A DNA stretch of 64,000 nucleotides, taken from contig QJNS01000209.1 in the NCBI GenBank assembly GCA_004154925.1, positions 62,001 through 126,000 of the forward strand. The letters are read 5' to 3'. Positions within the stretch are counted from its first letter, which is position 1; every line of letters begins with the position of its first letter. Shown here in pieces: positions 1 to 13,173 of this stretch. Origin of the DNA: Monosporascus cannonballus. Taxonomy: Eukaryota; Ascomycota; Sordariomycetes; Xylariales. The translations under genes and the position numbers were made by a program. The notes under the pieces are model-generated. The model searched no databases. It had not been told where the DNA came from and saw only the letters and a program-made list of their open reading frames with translations.

Positions 1-3000
1 AAATAACGAAACCTAAAGAAATTAAAAGGAATTTTTAAAAAGAACTTTAAATATAATAATAAAAATATTAATAATTTTATTATTTTAAATATACGAATAG
101 GAACGTATTAATATTTTATAATGGTAAATTATGGAGCTTTAAATAGGAATTATATTATACTGAATATAATAAATAAATTTAAATTATTATAGAAATATAA
201 ATTGAAACCTTTTATAACGATAAATATCTAAAATTAGGAATTCGTTAATAATACCGGAAAAGTTATACGTAAAATTAATTCTTTTAAAAATTTTATTTAA
301 GAGTAATATTAAATAGTGAATGTCGATATCGTTTTATTTAGGAATTATAATATAATTTTAAAATTATTATAAATACGCTAATGCGCAATTTTAATTAATA
401 ATAAAATTAATTAAATAAAGTTCGCCTTATACCTTATTAACAGATAAAAAAATTAAAATTATAATATTCGATCCATAATAACGATAAATATAAGCATAAA
501 AATATAATAAATATTTTATTACTTAAAGAAATAAAATATAAAAAAACAGGTATTAAAGAGAAATATAATATATTATTATTATTATTAAAGCGAAATTAAA
601 ATAATTAAATAATAATTTAGAACAATAAGAATAATAGTTTGAAAAGTTTAAGAATTTAATTAATATATTATTATAATATTATAAATACGAATAGCCTTTT
701 TAAAAAAGAATTTAACACAAACTTATTAAAATATAATAAATAAAAATATGAAATAATCTTTAAAAAGAATTTTTGACAAAATTTTATTTTATTTATAATT
801 TTAACGGAAATAAATTACGTATTTTTTAAAGAATATCTGGAAAATCGGTTGCAAAAAAATAGATTTAATTTTGGAAATTATTGGCAAAATACCTAATGTT
901 TTTCGTATTGAAGAAAAAAGGAAAATTGCGATTAATAATTAATTACTAATAATTAAACGACGTTATTATTAAAAATTAAATATTATATTTTTAATTACGG
1001 AAATAAAAAATGGACGTTAAGGAATTAAATAATTTATAATATTTGATTTTAAAAATAAATATAATTGTATTAAAATTTAAAAAAATACGAATAAAAAATA
1101 ACTTTTAAAACGAAATAGAGATTACTTAAGTATTTAGTTATATTAATAGGATTTATAAACGTATTAGTAATTTTTCAATAAATAATTAATTACGTATTAC
1201 AAAAATACTTCGATATTTTCGTTATTTATTATCTCAACGACATTTTCATTTTTTCGGAAACGGAAAAAGCATATACGGGATACGTTGATAAGGTTTTTTT
1301 AAACTTTATAAAACGTAAAGTTATTTATTAATACAAAAAAATCAATATTATATATAAGAAATGAAATATTTAAAATATATTATTATCCTAGAATATATTA
1401 CGATAAACTTTTAAAAGATTACTGTAATCACAAAATAACATACGTTAATAATAATTCAAGAAATATAAGCATTTTTTGGATTCGCCAATTATTATAGGAA
1501 ATTTATTCGAAATTTTAATAGAATAATTATATTTCTAATGGATTTTACGAAAAAAAAAGAATTCAAATAGACGTTCAATACGGAAAAGGTATTTCAAATT
1601 ATTAAAAATATAATTATTAATATACCAGTATTAATTGTGTACGATTTAAACAGTTTTGTTAAGTTAAAAACCGATATATCGAATTACGTATTAAACGTAA
1701 TAATCGGACAACGAAATAATTAAGGCAAAATATACTTTATTATATTTCTTTTCGTATAAATTAAAAAAAACCCGAATTTACTTATGGCATTTTAGATAAA
1801 GAATTTATAGCTATTATTATGGCATTTCGGGAATTTAGGTATTTCCTAAAGGGAAGCTTAGACCAGTTTAAGGTTAATACGGATTATTAAAATTTTACCT
1901 AATTTATTATAGTTAAGGAATTTATAAAACAATAATTAAAATATATGGAAAAATGGGCAAATTTCGATTTCGTTATTATTTATAAGAAAAAATCAGAAAA
2001 CAATAAAGTAAATATTTTAAGCAAATAATTATACTTTGAAAACAAATTGGTTAAAATTATCCATATAATTTTTTAATATTATTATAAAAGAATATTTACG
2101 TTTACGACAAATTACGACAATTCGGATAATACCTTACGATATGTATTAGAAAATTTAGTGATATAATAATAATTGCCCAAAAAGTTAAAAAATAAATAAA
2201 TATAAATTCTCAAAAAATATTAAAAACATTTTATACGAAAAATATATAAATATTAATTATACGGATATCCAGAGATTTATAAAACCTTAAAACGATTTTA
2301 ACGTACATATTTTTTTCCTAAAATAAAATTAACGGTAAAGAAAATTATATAGTAATGCGATATTTGCGCCAAGCAAATGTTCGACGACATAAGCTATACG
2401 GAAAATTATAGTTATTACTAATCGCAAAATGATTATAATATTTAGTTATATTCAACTTTATTATTAAGTTTTTAATATTAACAAATTTAATTACCGAAAT
2501 ATATTACAATAATATTTTCGTAATTATTAATTAATTTACGAAATTTTCTTATTTTTTATTATATTATAAGGTCATAAACGCCGCATAACTAATATATATT
2601 TTGTTAAATACATTTTTAATATATACGAATTATTAATAGAAATTATATGAAATAAAGGATTAATATTTGTATTTAAGTTTTAATAAAATCTTATGGTATA
2701 AATTAACCTAAATTACAAATTATTTACCGTATTTAAACTATAAATAAATAAACAAATAAAACGAATAAATTAAATTTTGGAACTTTATTTACAATATTAT
2801 ATTAATTACGAACAAAATAATTAAGTTAAAAAATTATTAATTATATAATTAATTTTTAATATTAATTATTACGAAAATATTAAGATAATATTTACGAACG
2901 CAAATTATGGTTTTATTTTAAAAATTTATAAAGAAATACGCGATAATAATCTAATTAATATTAAAATAATTTTTATATTAAAATAATTACGATAATTAAA

Positions 3001-4081
3001 TTAAAAAATAAAGTTAAAATTAAAATTCGTACGAAATTAAATAAATAAATATTATAATTAAAAAATGTTAAAAGGATTAATTTTCGAAAATTTTTTTTTG
3101 CGATAAAAAACATTTAAATAAAACGATTTAATAAAAAACTCGATATTAAATATATCGGTTTATACAAAGTCGCTTAGAAAACTTTAAAAAATAATTATTA
3201 ATTGGAGTTTTTATCAAAAGTTAAATTCTATTTAATTTTTTATGTTTTCTTATTCAAATTAATAATAAATATAATTAAAATATATACGGCATAAAACGAT
3301 ATGGAAGTAAAAAACAAATAAGCATACGAAATAAAGAAAATTTTGGATATGCGAAAATAAAACGGATTTACTTAGTACTTAATTAAATGGAAAAAATACC
3401 CTGATTCCGAAAATACCTAGAAACCCGCCGAAAATCTTATTAACGCCTAATGCCTATTAAAGAATTTTTATTAGCAACGGCGGAACCACCCGAAATAACA
3501 ATATTCCAATTTATGAAATTTACAGAAAGAAACCTTTGGTTTGCCGTATTCCAATTAATAACGTCTATTTTTTCTAAAGTTTAAATTTCGATTACGGATT
3601 TCGATTTTAATTGTGTGAAGTTATTAAAATTATTTAAGGATTAAAAGGTACGATTAATATGTTTCGTACCTTAAGATTAATGGTATTAACGTTAACGACG
3701 TATGCGAAAAAAACGTATAAAAGCTTTAAATAAAAATTTTTCGGCCGTTAATTTTTTTTTTAATTTTTTCAATTTTGCGATATAACGATTAATTATGGAA
3801 ATAAAAACTTTTGTTCCGTTATACGAATAACTTCGACGGACATATTCATTATAACAAAAAACCTTATTTATTATTTAATAATTAAATTACCGAACAAAAT
3901 AAAAAAAAATAAGATATTACGTTAAAATTTTTGAATTTAATTAAATTAACTAAAGTAAATTGCTGTTCGGATTTGCGAAAACAAGGTATAAATATATTGG
4001 AAAATATGTTAAGGGTATATGGAAAAAACTTATTAGAAGAAAAGAAATATTAAGGGTAGGATTTTGGGAAAAGGGAAATTA
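1..4081 (+). mobile_element. Ty3/gypsy chromovirus copy Z, 3' part, RIP-degraded
   Basis: The window opens inside the protease of a gypsy element. Read on the plus strand, the order is protease (about 130-400), reverse transcriptase (about 780-1300), RNase H (about 1620-2040), integrase (about 2220-2900) and chromodomain (about 3330-3480). The last 600 bases are the 3' region that in sister copies carries an opposite-strand reading frame. The element ends in the LTR at 4082-4458. Its 5' part lies outside the window. Stops are frequent and almost all are TAA or TAG at expected Gln or Trp positions. The family is that of chromodomain-bearing fungal LTR retrotransposons (MAGGY and Tf1 relatives). 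The copy cannot encode a working protein. Confidence 0.9.
130..3480 (+). pseudogene. pol relic of copy Z (PR-RT-RH-INT-chromodomain)
   Basis: The RT stretch near 830-870 reads as the motif before the finger domain (LENRLQKG). The RNase H stretch near 1640-2020 keeps TDISNYVLN, the DKE-type block and the linker that normally reads GKADALSR. Integrase near 2260-2300 keeps GYPEIYKTLK, then CDICAK (zinc-binding end) and the core. The last domain, about 3335-3480, reads DMRK.NGFT.YLIKWKKYPDSENT with the following PAENL block, a typical chromodomain, which in such elements directs integration to H3K9-methylated chromatin. The domains shift frame several times and carry many RIP-type stops. Assignment to the gypsy chromovirus pol is firm; domain borders are approximate. 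Confidence 0.88.
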
Positions 4082-4458
4082 TGTTACGATTTAACAAGTT
4101 ACGGCCTCCAGGAACGGTCGTAACGGAAAAGGCCAAAAGAATTATGTAAATTAGGTTACGTAATGGATTACCACCTTATTGGTAGTAAACCAATAAACCG
4201 GATTATTAACTTATTGGTAGTAATTTAAATAAAAGAAAAAAAATATATATTTATTAATTTTATAATTTAGATAATTTTAGCTTGTAATATTTATTAATAT
4301 CAAATATTTGTAATATAATATCGTTATTTAAAGTATTTTTGGTATTACGAGAAGTACTACGATTACTATATTTATTGCTTAGATTCTTACGATACTCCTG
4401 CCAACATAAACCCGTCGACTTAAGGTTTAATAGTTGGTTAAACCGCTTAACCGTTACA
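4082..4458 (+). repeat. LTR type I, shared by copies Z and A
   Basis: A 377-bp LTR running from TGTTACGATT to CCGTTACA. It is both the 3' LTR of Z and the only LTR at the 5' side of A, so the two copies stand in the order internal-LTR-internal. The U3 half matches the LTRs of copy B. The 3' 150 bases, with the block near GACTTAAGGTTTAATAG, match every LTR of this superfamily in the window. Confidence 0.88.
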
Positions 4459-6455
4459 AATATACCAGGTTATTTAGCTGAATTTTACCAAGGAAATAGA
4501 AAATGTTTTTAAACTTCTTAAGCCAGAACTTTTTAACGGAACTTTAACCAAGTTATAATTATTCTTAATTTAATACCGAACAGACGTATTTTCTTATTGG
4601 ATTAATTACGCCTATTATACGAATCGAGTTGGTAATCGGATAATTTACCGGAAATACGATTATTTAGTTGGAATTCGTTATAAAGGAATACGTTACTTTG
4701 TTAATCGAAAATCGAAACGCGGAAATAATACAGATTTACAATAATTATGAATAATTCGAATGAATATTAATAAAAGCTTCTGGAATAAAAAATAAAACGT
4801 TAAAGGCCGAAATATAAATCCAACAATTACGATGAAAAGGATTAACATCCAGTTACGGCAGTACGTTAGTTCAATTAGCCGCTAAATTGAACTGGGGATA
4901 AAAGGTATTGATGGCTAAGTGTTTCGACGGCCTGAAAAAAAGTATTAAAAGAACTTTTTAAACTTAATCGGCCTAATTATTTGTCGAATTATATCGCGAT
5001 TGTAATTAAAATTAACGATCGACAATACGTATGGTGTATTAAAGGCATTGAAAGAAAAAATAATAGCAAACCTTAATATATGAATAATATCAGCGTTTTT
5101 CGACGTAACAATATTTCTTACGACACAGAACTAGCACTTATAGAAATAAGAGCCATATATAAGAAGGTTTAAACCAAATCAAATATTTTAATTGTAATAA
5201 GATGGGATATAAGGCCACGTAATACAAGGCACCAAAAAACCCCGTTAAATAATTAAAAATGAATACCTAAAGGATAATCCAGAAAACGACAGAAAAACGG
5301 AGGCAAACCTATTAACATAATTGAGTTTCAATTTATACCAGGTCCCCAGTAACGAAAAATATAACAAGGAATAGGAAAATCTAAAAAGTTAATTTAATAA
5401 GTATTGCTAACGTAACAAAAAATATTATAAAAGATAATTACGCGAATATCAGGATTAAACAAAAAAATATGTCCCGGAACCCCTAATCGATACGGCAAAA
5501 GGCATACCATATATTGGCGACGACGAGAATATCCAGATTAGGAGAAATGGAAATAATATATTTATGGACTGATTATGTGTATATATTATAAACCATTTGA
5601 CTTTTTAGACCCTATCAGAAATAATAAGAATAGTAAATAATGTCATTAATATTTTCAAACTATAACCGCCAAAAATACTTAATAACTGGCCGAAATAAAG
5701 ATTTAGTCCAAAAAAATAGTACCAGCAAAAAAACCCTTTTTATTAGTTTTAATTACACAACTATGAAACGGAAAAGAAATTGATCTAGCATACAATAAAA
5801 AAGATTACCAGAAAACTATTCCAAATCTTTATTTTCCGTTAATATTTATTATAAACCTTGACGAAAAAAAAGCTATTAAAAATACATTAATTGAATAAAA
5901 AGCTCTGAAATACTACTTAGGACAACGCACAATAAGATGTATCAAAAACATAAAAGAACAATTTATTTACTGATGAAAGAAACTATAACAAAACTAAAAA
6001 TAATTAATATAACTTAAAGGAAAAGTACGCCGGTAGTAATAACCAATACATTTACTTAATGCGCTAAATACCGAAATATAAATAAAGTTCGACAAATTCG
6101 AAAAGAAATTAAAAAAAGGCTACTTATACAAAAGTCGCAAAGTAACGAAACCCAAAAATGTTAAAAGGAACTCCCAAAAAGGACTTTAAACGCAACGATA
6201 AAAGCCGTTAATAACATTATTATTTTAAATATACGAATCGGAACGCATTAGTATACCGTAATAATAAACTGCGGAACTATAGGCGGAAATTGAATTATAT
6301 CAAATATAATGAATATGTTCAAACTGCTATCAAGATATAAATTAAAATATTATATAATAACGAATGCCAAGGGTTAGGAATTTGCTTACGATAACGGGAA
6401 AATTATATGCGAAATTAATTACCTCGAGATTTCTGTTTAAGGATAATACAAAATA
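4459..6455 (+). pseudogene. gag and protease start of copy A
   Basis: Directly after the LTR comes a gag-like reading. It has a capsid-type stretch (about 4530-5060) and a nucleocapsid zinc knuckle at 5184-5225. In the knuckle the first Cys is Tyr, the His is Tyr and the last Cys is Tyr, while the second Cys survives. All three changes are single C/G transitions expected from RIP. From about 6139 the sequence matches base 1 onward of copy Z and enters the retropepsin-like region (expected Asp is Asn). The frame is cut at 6455 by the insertion of copy B and resumes at 13174. Confidence 0.85.
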
Positions 6456-6866
6456 TGTAACGGCTAGGCAGTTTAACCAACTATTAAACCTTAAGTCGAC
6501 GGGTTTATGTTGGCAGGAGTATTGTGGGAATCTGAATAATAAATATAATAATCGTATTACGTCTCGTAATACCAAAAATGCCTTGGGTAATAATATTATA
6601 TTGCAAATATTTGATATTAATAAATATTGCAAATTGAAATTATTTAAATTATAGAATTAATAAACGTATATATTTTCTTTTTAGCTGGATTATTACCACT
6701 AAGTTGGTAATCCAGCTTAGTAGCTTATTATTAGTAATTTAATGATCCGGCTTATTGGCTTATTACCAATAAATTAGTGATCCATTACGTAACTTATTTT
6801 ACATAATTTTCTTAACTTTTTCCGTTATAACTGTTTTTGGAGGTTATAATTTGTTAGGTTGTAATA
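6456..6866 (-). repeat. 3' LTR of copy B (type I)
   Basis: A 411-bp LTR in reverse orientation, starting TGTAACGGC at 6456 and ending GTAATA at 6866. It is the reverse complement of the LTR at 4082-4458 with many transitions. Confidence 0.87.
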
Positions 6867-6939
6867 CGATTTCTTTTCTCTCAAAATTTTGCTTTTAAGA
6901 TTTTTTTTTTCTTATAAGTTTTTTCCATATATCTTTAAT

Positions 6940-7509
6940 ATGTTTTCCGGTATATTTAAACGTTATATTCGCAAAGCGGAATAACGATTTACCTTAGTTA
7001 ATTTAATTAAATTGGAAAGTTTTAATACGATACTTTATTCCTTTTATTTTGTTTGGTAATTTAATTGCCAAATAATAAATAAAGTTTTTCGTTATAAAAA
7101 ATATATCCGTTAAAGTTGTTCGTATAACGGAATAAAAGTCCTTATTTCCATAATTAATCGTTATATCGCAAAGACGAAAAAATTAAAAGAAAAAAAGTTG
7201 ACGGCCGAAATGTCTTTGTCCGAAATTTTTGCGTATTTTTTTCGTATATGTCGTTAACGTTACCATTATTAATCTTAGGATGCGAAATTTGTTAATCGTA
7301 CCTTTAAATCTTTAAATAATTCCAATAATCTTACGTAATTAAAATCGGAATCCGTAATCGAAGTTTAGGTTTTAGGAAAAATAAATATTATTAATTGGAA
7401 TACGGTAACCCAAAGGTTTCCTTCCGTGGATTTCGTAAATTAGGATATTATTATTTCGGGTGGTTCCGCCGTTATTAATAAAAATTCTTTAATAGGTATT
7501 AGGCGTTAA
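6940..7509 (+). pseudogene. Opposite-strand Zn2Cys6-like ORF of copy B
   Basis: This reading frame lies between the chromodomain and the 3' LTR of B, on the strand opposite to gag-pol. From an in-frame ATG at 6940 to TAA at 7507-7509 it spans 190 codons. Codons at 7036, 7045, 7066, 7093, 7102 and 7123 fall exactly on the spacing C-x2-C-x6-C-x8-C-x2-C-x6-C. The third is still Cys (TGC) and the other five are TAT, one transition from TGT. A charged, helix-prone part follows (KKLKEKKLTAEMSLSEIF, then DAKFVNRTFKSLN). The spacing is that of the fungal Zn(II)2Cys6 cluster. Related frames are at 19841-20461 and 50221-50829. Function is unknown; DNA or RNA binding is inference. Confidence 0.6.
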
Positions 7510-10500
7510 TAGGATTTTTGGCGGATTTCCAAATATTTTTAGAATTTGGGTATTTTTTCCATTTAATTAAGTATTAAGTAAGTCCGTTTTGTTTTTGCAT
7601 ATTAAGGATTTTCTCTATTTTGTATACCTGTTTGTCTTTTACTTTTATATTATTTTATGCCGTATATATTTTAATTATATTTGCTGTTAATTTAAATAAG
7701 GAAATATAAAAAATTAAAAGCAACTTAACTTTTGGTGGAAATTTTAATTAATAATTATTTTCTGAATTTTTTTGGCGATTTTATATAAACCGTTGTACTT
7801 AAAATCAAGTTTTTTGCTAAGTCGTTTTGTTAAAATATTTTTTATAACGAAAAAAACCATTTTTCTTTTTTGAAAAATTAATTTTTTAACCTTTTTTGGT
7901 TATAATATTTATTTATTTGATTTCGTACGATTTCCAGTTTTATCTGGATTTCTTAGTATAACTATTATAATTATTTTAATAAAAAAATTATTTTAACATT
8001 AATTCGATCGTTATTACGTACTTTTTTATAAATCTTTAGAATAAATTTAAAATTTACGTTCGTAAGTATTATTTTACTACTTTGGTAATAATTAATATTG
8101 TAAGTTATTTATGTAATTAATAATTTTTTAACCCAATTATTTTATTCGTAATTAATTTAATATTATAAGCAAAATTTCAAAATTTAATATTTTCGTTTTA
8201 TTTATTTATTCGTCTAGGGTTAAAATACGTTAGATAATTTATACTTTAAGCTATTCTATATTATTAAACCTTGTTAAAACTTTAATACAAATATTAATTC
8301 TTTATTTAATAAAATTTCTATTAATAATTTTTATATACTGAAAATATGTTTGAAAAAAATGTATATTATTTATTCGGCATTTATATCTTTATAATATAAT
8401 AAAAAATAGGAAACTTTCGTATATCGATCGATAATTACGAAAGTGCTATCGTAATATATTTCTATGGCTGGATATTTTAATATAAGATGTCTAATAATAA
8501 AATTAAATATAATTAAATATTATAATCGTTTTGTAATTAATAATGGCTATAATTTTCCGTATGGCTTATGTTATCGAATCTTTGTTTTAACGCAAATATC
8601 GTATTGCCGTATAATTTTTTATATTATTAATTTTATTTTGAAAGAAAATATATACGTTAAAATCATTTTAAAGTTTTATAAATCCCTAAATATCCATATA
8701 ATTAATATTTGTCTATTTCTCGTATTAAACCTTTTCGATATTCCTCTGAAATTTATATTTTATCGGTTTTTAATTTTTTAGGAAATTATTATTATTTTAT
8801 TAAGTTTTCTGATATATATTATAAGGTACTACCCGAATTATCGTAATTTATCGTAAACGTAAATATCTTTTTGTAATAATATCAAAAATTATATGGTTAA
8901 CTTTAATCAATTATTTTCGAAATTTGGTTACTTACTGAAAATATTTACTTTGCCATTTTTTAATTTTCTTTTATAAATAATAACGAAGTCGAAATTCGCC
9001 AATCTTTCTGTATATTTTAATTATCGTCCTATAAGTTTTTTGATCGTAATAAATTAGGTAAGATTTTAATAATCCTTATAAACCTTAACCTAATACAAGT
9101 TTTTTTTTAAGAAATACTTAAATTTCCGAAATACCATAATAATGGCCATAAATTCCTTAATTAAAATACTATAATTAAACTTAGTTTTTTTTAATTTATA
9201 CGAAAAGAATATAATAAGGTGTATTTTGTCTTAATTATTTCGTTATCTAATTATTACGTTTAATACGTAATTCGAAATATTATTTTTTAACTTAACGGAA
9301 TAGTTTAAATCGTATATAATTAGTACTGGCTTACTGGTAATCGTATTTTTAATAATCTAAAATACTTTTTCCTTTTCTGACATTTATTTAAATTCTTTTT
9401 TCGTAAAGTTTGTTAAAAATATAATTATTCTGCTAAAGTTTCAAATAAACTTCCTGTAATGATTAGCGAATCCAAAAAATACCTGTACCTTTTTGACCGT
9501 CGTTGGCGTTAGCCATTATGTAATTACAATAATTTTCTTAAAGGTTATCTTAATATATTTTAAAATAATAATATATTTCAAATATTTTACTTTTTATATA
9601 TGGATTTAATTTTTTGGCATTAATAAATAACCTTATGTTCTGTAAAATTTAAAGAATTTTATAAACGTATTTTGCGTATGATTTTTCCGTTTTCGAAAAA
9701 ATAAAAATGTTGTCGAAATAGCAAACGACAAAAATATTACGGTATTTTCGTAATACGTAATTAATTATTCGCTAGAAATTTATTAGTATGTTCGTAAATC
9801 CTATTAATATAATTAAATACTTAAATAATTCGTATTTCGTCCTAAAAGTTATTTTTTATTTGTATTTTCTTTTAATTTTAATAAGTTTATATCCATTTTT
9901 AAAATTGAATATTATAAATTATTTGGTTTCGTAAAATTAATTTTTTATTTCCGTAATTAAAGGTAATAATATTTAATTCTTAATAATAATGTCATTTAAA
10001 TATTAATAATTAACCATAAATCGTAATTTTCCATTTTTGTAAATACAAAAAATATTAAATATTTTGCTAGCAATTTCAAAAGTCGAATTTATTTTTTTGT
10101 AACCGATTTTCTAGGTATTTTTTAAAAATATATAATTCGTTTCAGTTAAAATTATAAATAGGGTAAAATTATGTCGAAAACTTTTTCTTAAAAATAATTT
10201 CATAATTTTATTCGTTATGTTTTAAAAATTTTGTATTAAGCTTTTTTTTGAAAAACTGTTCGTATTTGTAATATTATAATAATATATTAAATAAATTTTC
10301 TGATTCTTTAAGTTATTATTCTTTTTATTTTAAATTATTATTTAATTATTTTAATTTCGTTTTAATAATAATAATAATACGTTATATGTTTTTAATATTT
10401 GTTTCTATATTTTATTTCTTTAAGTAATAAGGTATTTGTTATATTTTCATATTTATATTTATCGTTATTATTAATTAAATATTGAAATTTTAATTCTTTT

Positions 10501-10770
10501 TTTTATTTATTAATAAAATATAAGGCGAAGTTTATTTGGTTAATTCCGTTATTAATTAAAATTCCTTACTGGCGTAATTATAATAATTTTAAGATTATAT
10601 TATAAATCCCGAATAAAATAATATCGAAATTACCTGTTTAATATTATTTTTAGATAAAAATTTTAAAATAATTAATTTTGCGTATAATTTTTCTGTTATT
10701 ATGAATAAATTCCTAATTTTCGATATTTATCGTTATATAAGGTTTTAATTTATATCTTTATAATAATTTA
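7505..10770 (-). pseudogene. pol relic of copy B
   Basis: Read on the minus strand from high to low coordinates: protease (about 10770-10560), RT (about 10190-9640), RNase H (about 9350-8930), integrase (about 8800-7900) and chromodomain (about 7634-7505). The RT active site reads Y-F-D-N at 9709-9720, where the family has Y-L-D-D, so the second catalytic Asp is Asn by a G-to-A change. The chromodomain keeps YLIKWKKYP. The opposite-strand frame at 6940-7509 touches the 3' end of this pol. Many TAA and TAG stops make it non-coding. Confidence 0.87.
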
Positions 10771-11499
10771 AGCTTATTAATTATATTTAATATAATACAA
10801 TTTCTATTTAAAATTTTATAATTTATTATTGCAATAAATTAACACGTTTCGATTTATATATTTAATGTAATAAAGTCGTTAATACTTTTTATTATCGCGT
10901 TTAAAGTTTTTTTCGGAAATTTCTCTTAATTTTTTTAAGTTTGATTATTTTACCGCTTTTTTATAAATAAGTTTTTTTTTTAATTTCTATTCGAATTTAT
11001 CGAACTTTATTTATATTTTTTCGTTTAATACGTTAAATTGGTATATTTATTATTACTATCGGCGTATTATTCCTTCGAGTCGTATTAATTCCTTTTAATT
11101 TTGTTACAATGTTTTTCTTATTAAATAAATTATTTTTTATATTTATGATTATATCTTATTATATATTATTTTAATTATTTTTTAAAGATTTTTCATAAAT
11201 TAACGTATTTTCTTTTTAATAACCTTTTTTTAAAAAAAATCCGTCATAATTATTAATTAAAAATGAAAATCCGTAATAATTTTCTAATATTATTCTTTTA
11301 CCGTATGTTTGATTAACTTTCTTTCTGTTTAATAATTATATTATCTATAATAATATAAAAGGTCTTTTTACGGATATTATTTTTTTTAAACCAATTCTTT
11401 ATTTCGGCCAATTATTAAACATTTTTTAGGGCTATAGTTCGAAAGTATTAATACTATTACTTATTATTTTTATTACATCTAGTACGGTTTAAAAAATCG

Positions 11500-12740
11500 A
11501 ATCCTTCGTAATATATACGGATAATGCATATATAAATATTTTATTTTTATATTTCGAAATTAGGATATTTTCGTCGTCGACAATATATGGTATGTATTTT
11601 ACTATATCGATCGGATACTCCGGGGCAAAGTTTTTCTATTTAATCCCGATATTCGTATAATTATCCTTATAACGTTTTTTATTATGTCCGCAATATTTAT
11701 TAAATTAGTTTTTTAATATTTTGCATTTTTCGTTAAATATTTTATCGTAATAATCCCTATTGGACTTTTTGTTATAAATTTCCTTTATATTTGGCTTCAA
11801 TTATGTTAATAACTTTACTATTGTTTCTTTAATTATTTTATCGTAATTATTTAGATTTTTTACGTTTATAAATTTTATATCTTATTTTGCCATAATTAAA
11901 ACACTTAATCTGGCTTTAATTTTACCTATAAGTAATACCGAATTTTATAAATTTTAGCACCGTTTTATAAAAAATAAAGGGTATATTTCGTTTTTTCCCT
12001 TAGTTAAACTTATTATATTCGGAATATAAAGTATATTATCTTTTTTTATCGTTTTTAGACTATCGGTTGTTGAATTTTAATTATTTTTACGATATATCGG
12101 TTTAAAATAACTAATTATTTGATCCGAATAATTTTATTTTTTATATTTTTTTTTAATCCGTTATAAAATATATCGATAAAAATATTGGTTTTATCGTTTT
12201 TTTATCCTGCTTTAACCGTAGAATTATTAAAGGTTACGGCGTATTTAAACCCAAATCTTTTTTATCGGGATTATAGAAATTATTAAGCCGTTAATTATTT
12301 TTTATCCAGATTACTAAAATTATTACGTATTTTATGTTCGTAATTAATATAAATTAAAACAATCTTATTAATAAAACCCTTTTTATTTATTTCTTTTATT
12401 TCTAGGAAATTTCTGATAATAGGCTTAAATTAATTAGCCGTATTTTCTATTAGGTATATTTTTATTATTAGGATTATATCCGTTAAGTTATTAAAATTTA
12501 AAAAACAAAAATACATTGGTACTTAAATTAAAAAAGTTTAAAGGTTATTTTTGCTATTATAAGGTTTTAATTTTTTAAGCTTTATATAAGCAAAAAAAGG
12601 TTAAGTAAATAACGTAATCTTAAATTGTCGAATTTCTTTTCCTATTTCCGAATTCGAATTTAAAGCTATTAAATAAGGGTCTCTTAAATATTGGTTAATA
12701 TTTTCATAATATTGAGTATTATTCAAAATTTAATAATATT
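11500..12740 (-). pseudogene. gag relic of copy B
   Basis: This part lies between the 5' LTR (12762-13173) and the protease and corresponds in position to gag of copy A. A nucleocapsid knuckle is visible at about 11862-11903 on the minus strand (CFNYGK.RYK), with the second Cys and the His changed to Tyr. The capsid part is strongly decayed and borders are approximate. Confidence 0.7.
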
Positions 12741-12761
12741 ATTAAAGAGAATTTTGTAACG

Positions 12762-13173
12762 TATAACGGCTAAACGGTTTAATTAATTATTAAACTTTAA
12801 ATCGACAGATTTATATTAACAAAAATATCATATAAATCTAAGTAATAAATATAGTAATTATATTACGTTTCGTAATACCAAAAATATTTTAAAAGTAATA
12901 TTATATTGCAAATATTTGGTATTAATAAATAGTAGAAATTAAAATTATTTACATTATAGAATTAATAAATATATATATCTTTTTCCTTTAACTGGATTAT
13001 TACCAGTAAGTTGGTGATCCGGCTTACTGGCTTACTACCAATAAGTTAATGATCCGGCCTACTGGCTTACTACCAGTGAGTTGGTGATCTATTACGTGAC
13101 CTGATCAACATAGTTTTCTTGGCCTTCTCCGTTACGACCGTTCCTGGAGGCCGTGGCTTGTCAGGTCGTAAAA
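12762..13173 (-). repeat. 5' LTR of copy B (type I)
   Basis: A 412-bp LTR in reverse orientation, TATAACGGC at 12762 to GTCGTAAAA at 13173. It is nearly the same length as its partner at 6456-6866. Its U3 end (13080-13173) keeps more TpG and CpA than its surroundings, so it shows the least decayed type I U3 of the window. Confidence 0.87.
12997..13088. repeat. U3 tandem repeat, about 3 x 33 bp
   Basis: Three successive copies of a unit of about 33 bp, each holding ACCAGTAAGTTGGTGATC and the partly palindromic TTACTGGCTTACTACCAGT block. The same array, more mutated, is seen at about 6690-6790 and 4165-4225. Such U3 repeats often hold promoter or enhancer sites; that role is inferred. Confidence 0.7.

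Larger units (their letters stand above)
6456..13173 (-). mobile_element. Complete Ty3/gypsy chromovirus copy B, inserted in copy A
   Basis: A full element of 6.7 kb on the minus strand, bounded by two type I LTRs (6456-6866 and 12762-13173). It interrupts the protease of copy A. The flanks are AAATA on the left (6451-6455) and AAACA on the right (13174-13178), a 5-bp target duplication that differs by one C-to-T change at CpA. Joining the flanks restores the homologous protease sequence seen in copies Z and D. The order on the minus strand is LTR, gag, protease, RT, RNase H, integrase, chromodomain, LTR. All frames carry RIP-type stops. Confidence 0.9.

Noticed and set aside
8464..8781. A 105-codon plus-strand frame
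   Set aside because: It lies antisense to the integrase of copy B and has no conserved counterpart in copies Z, A or D.
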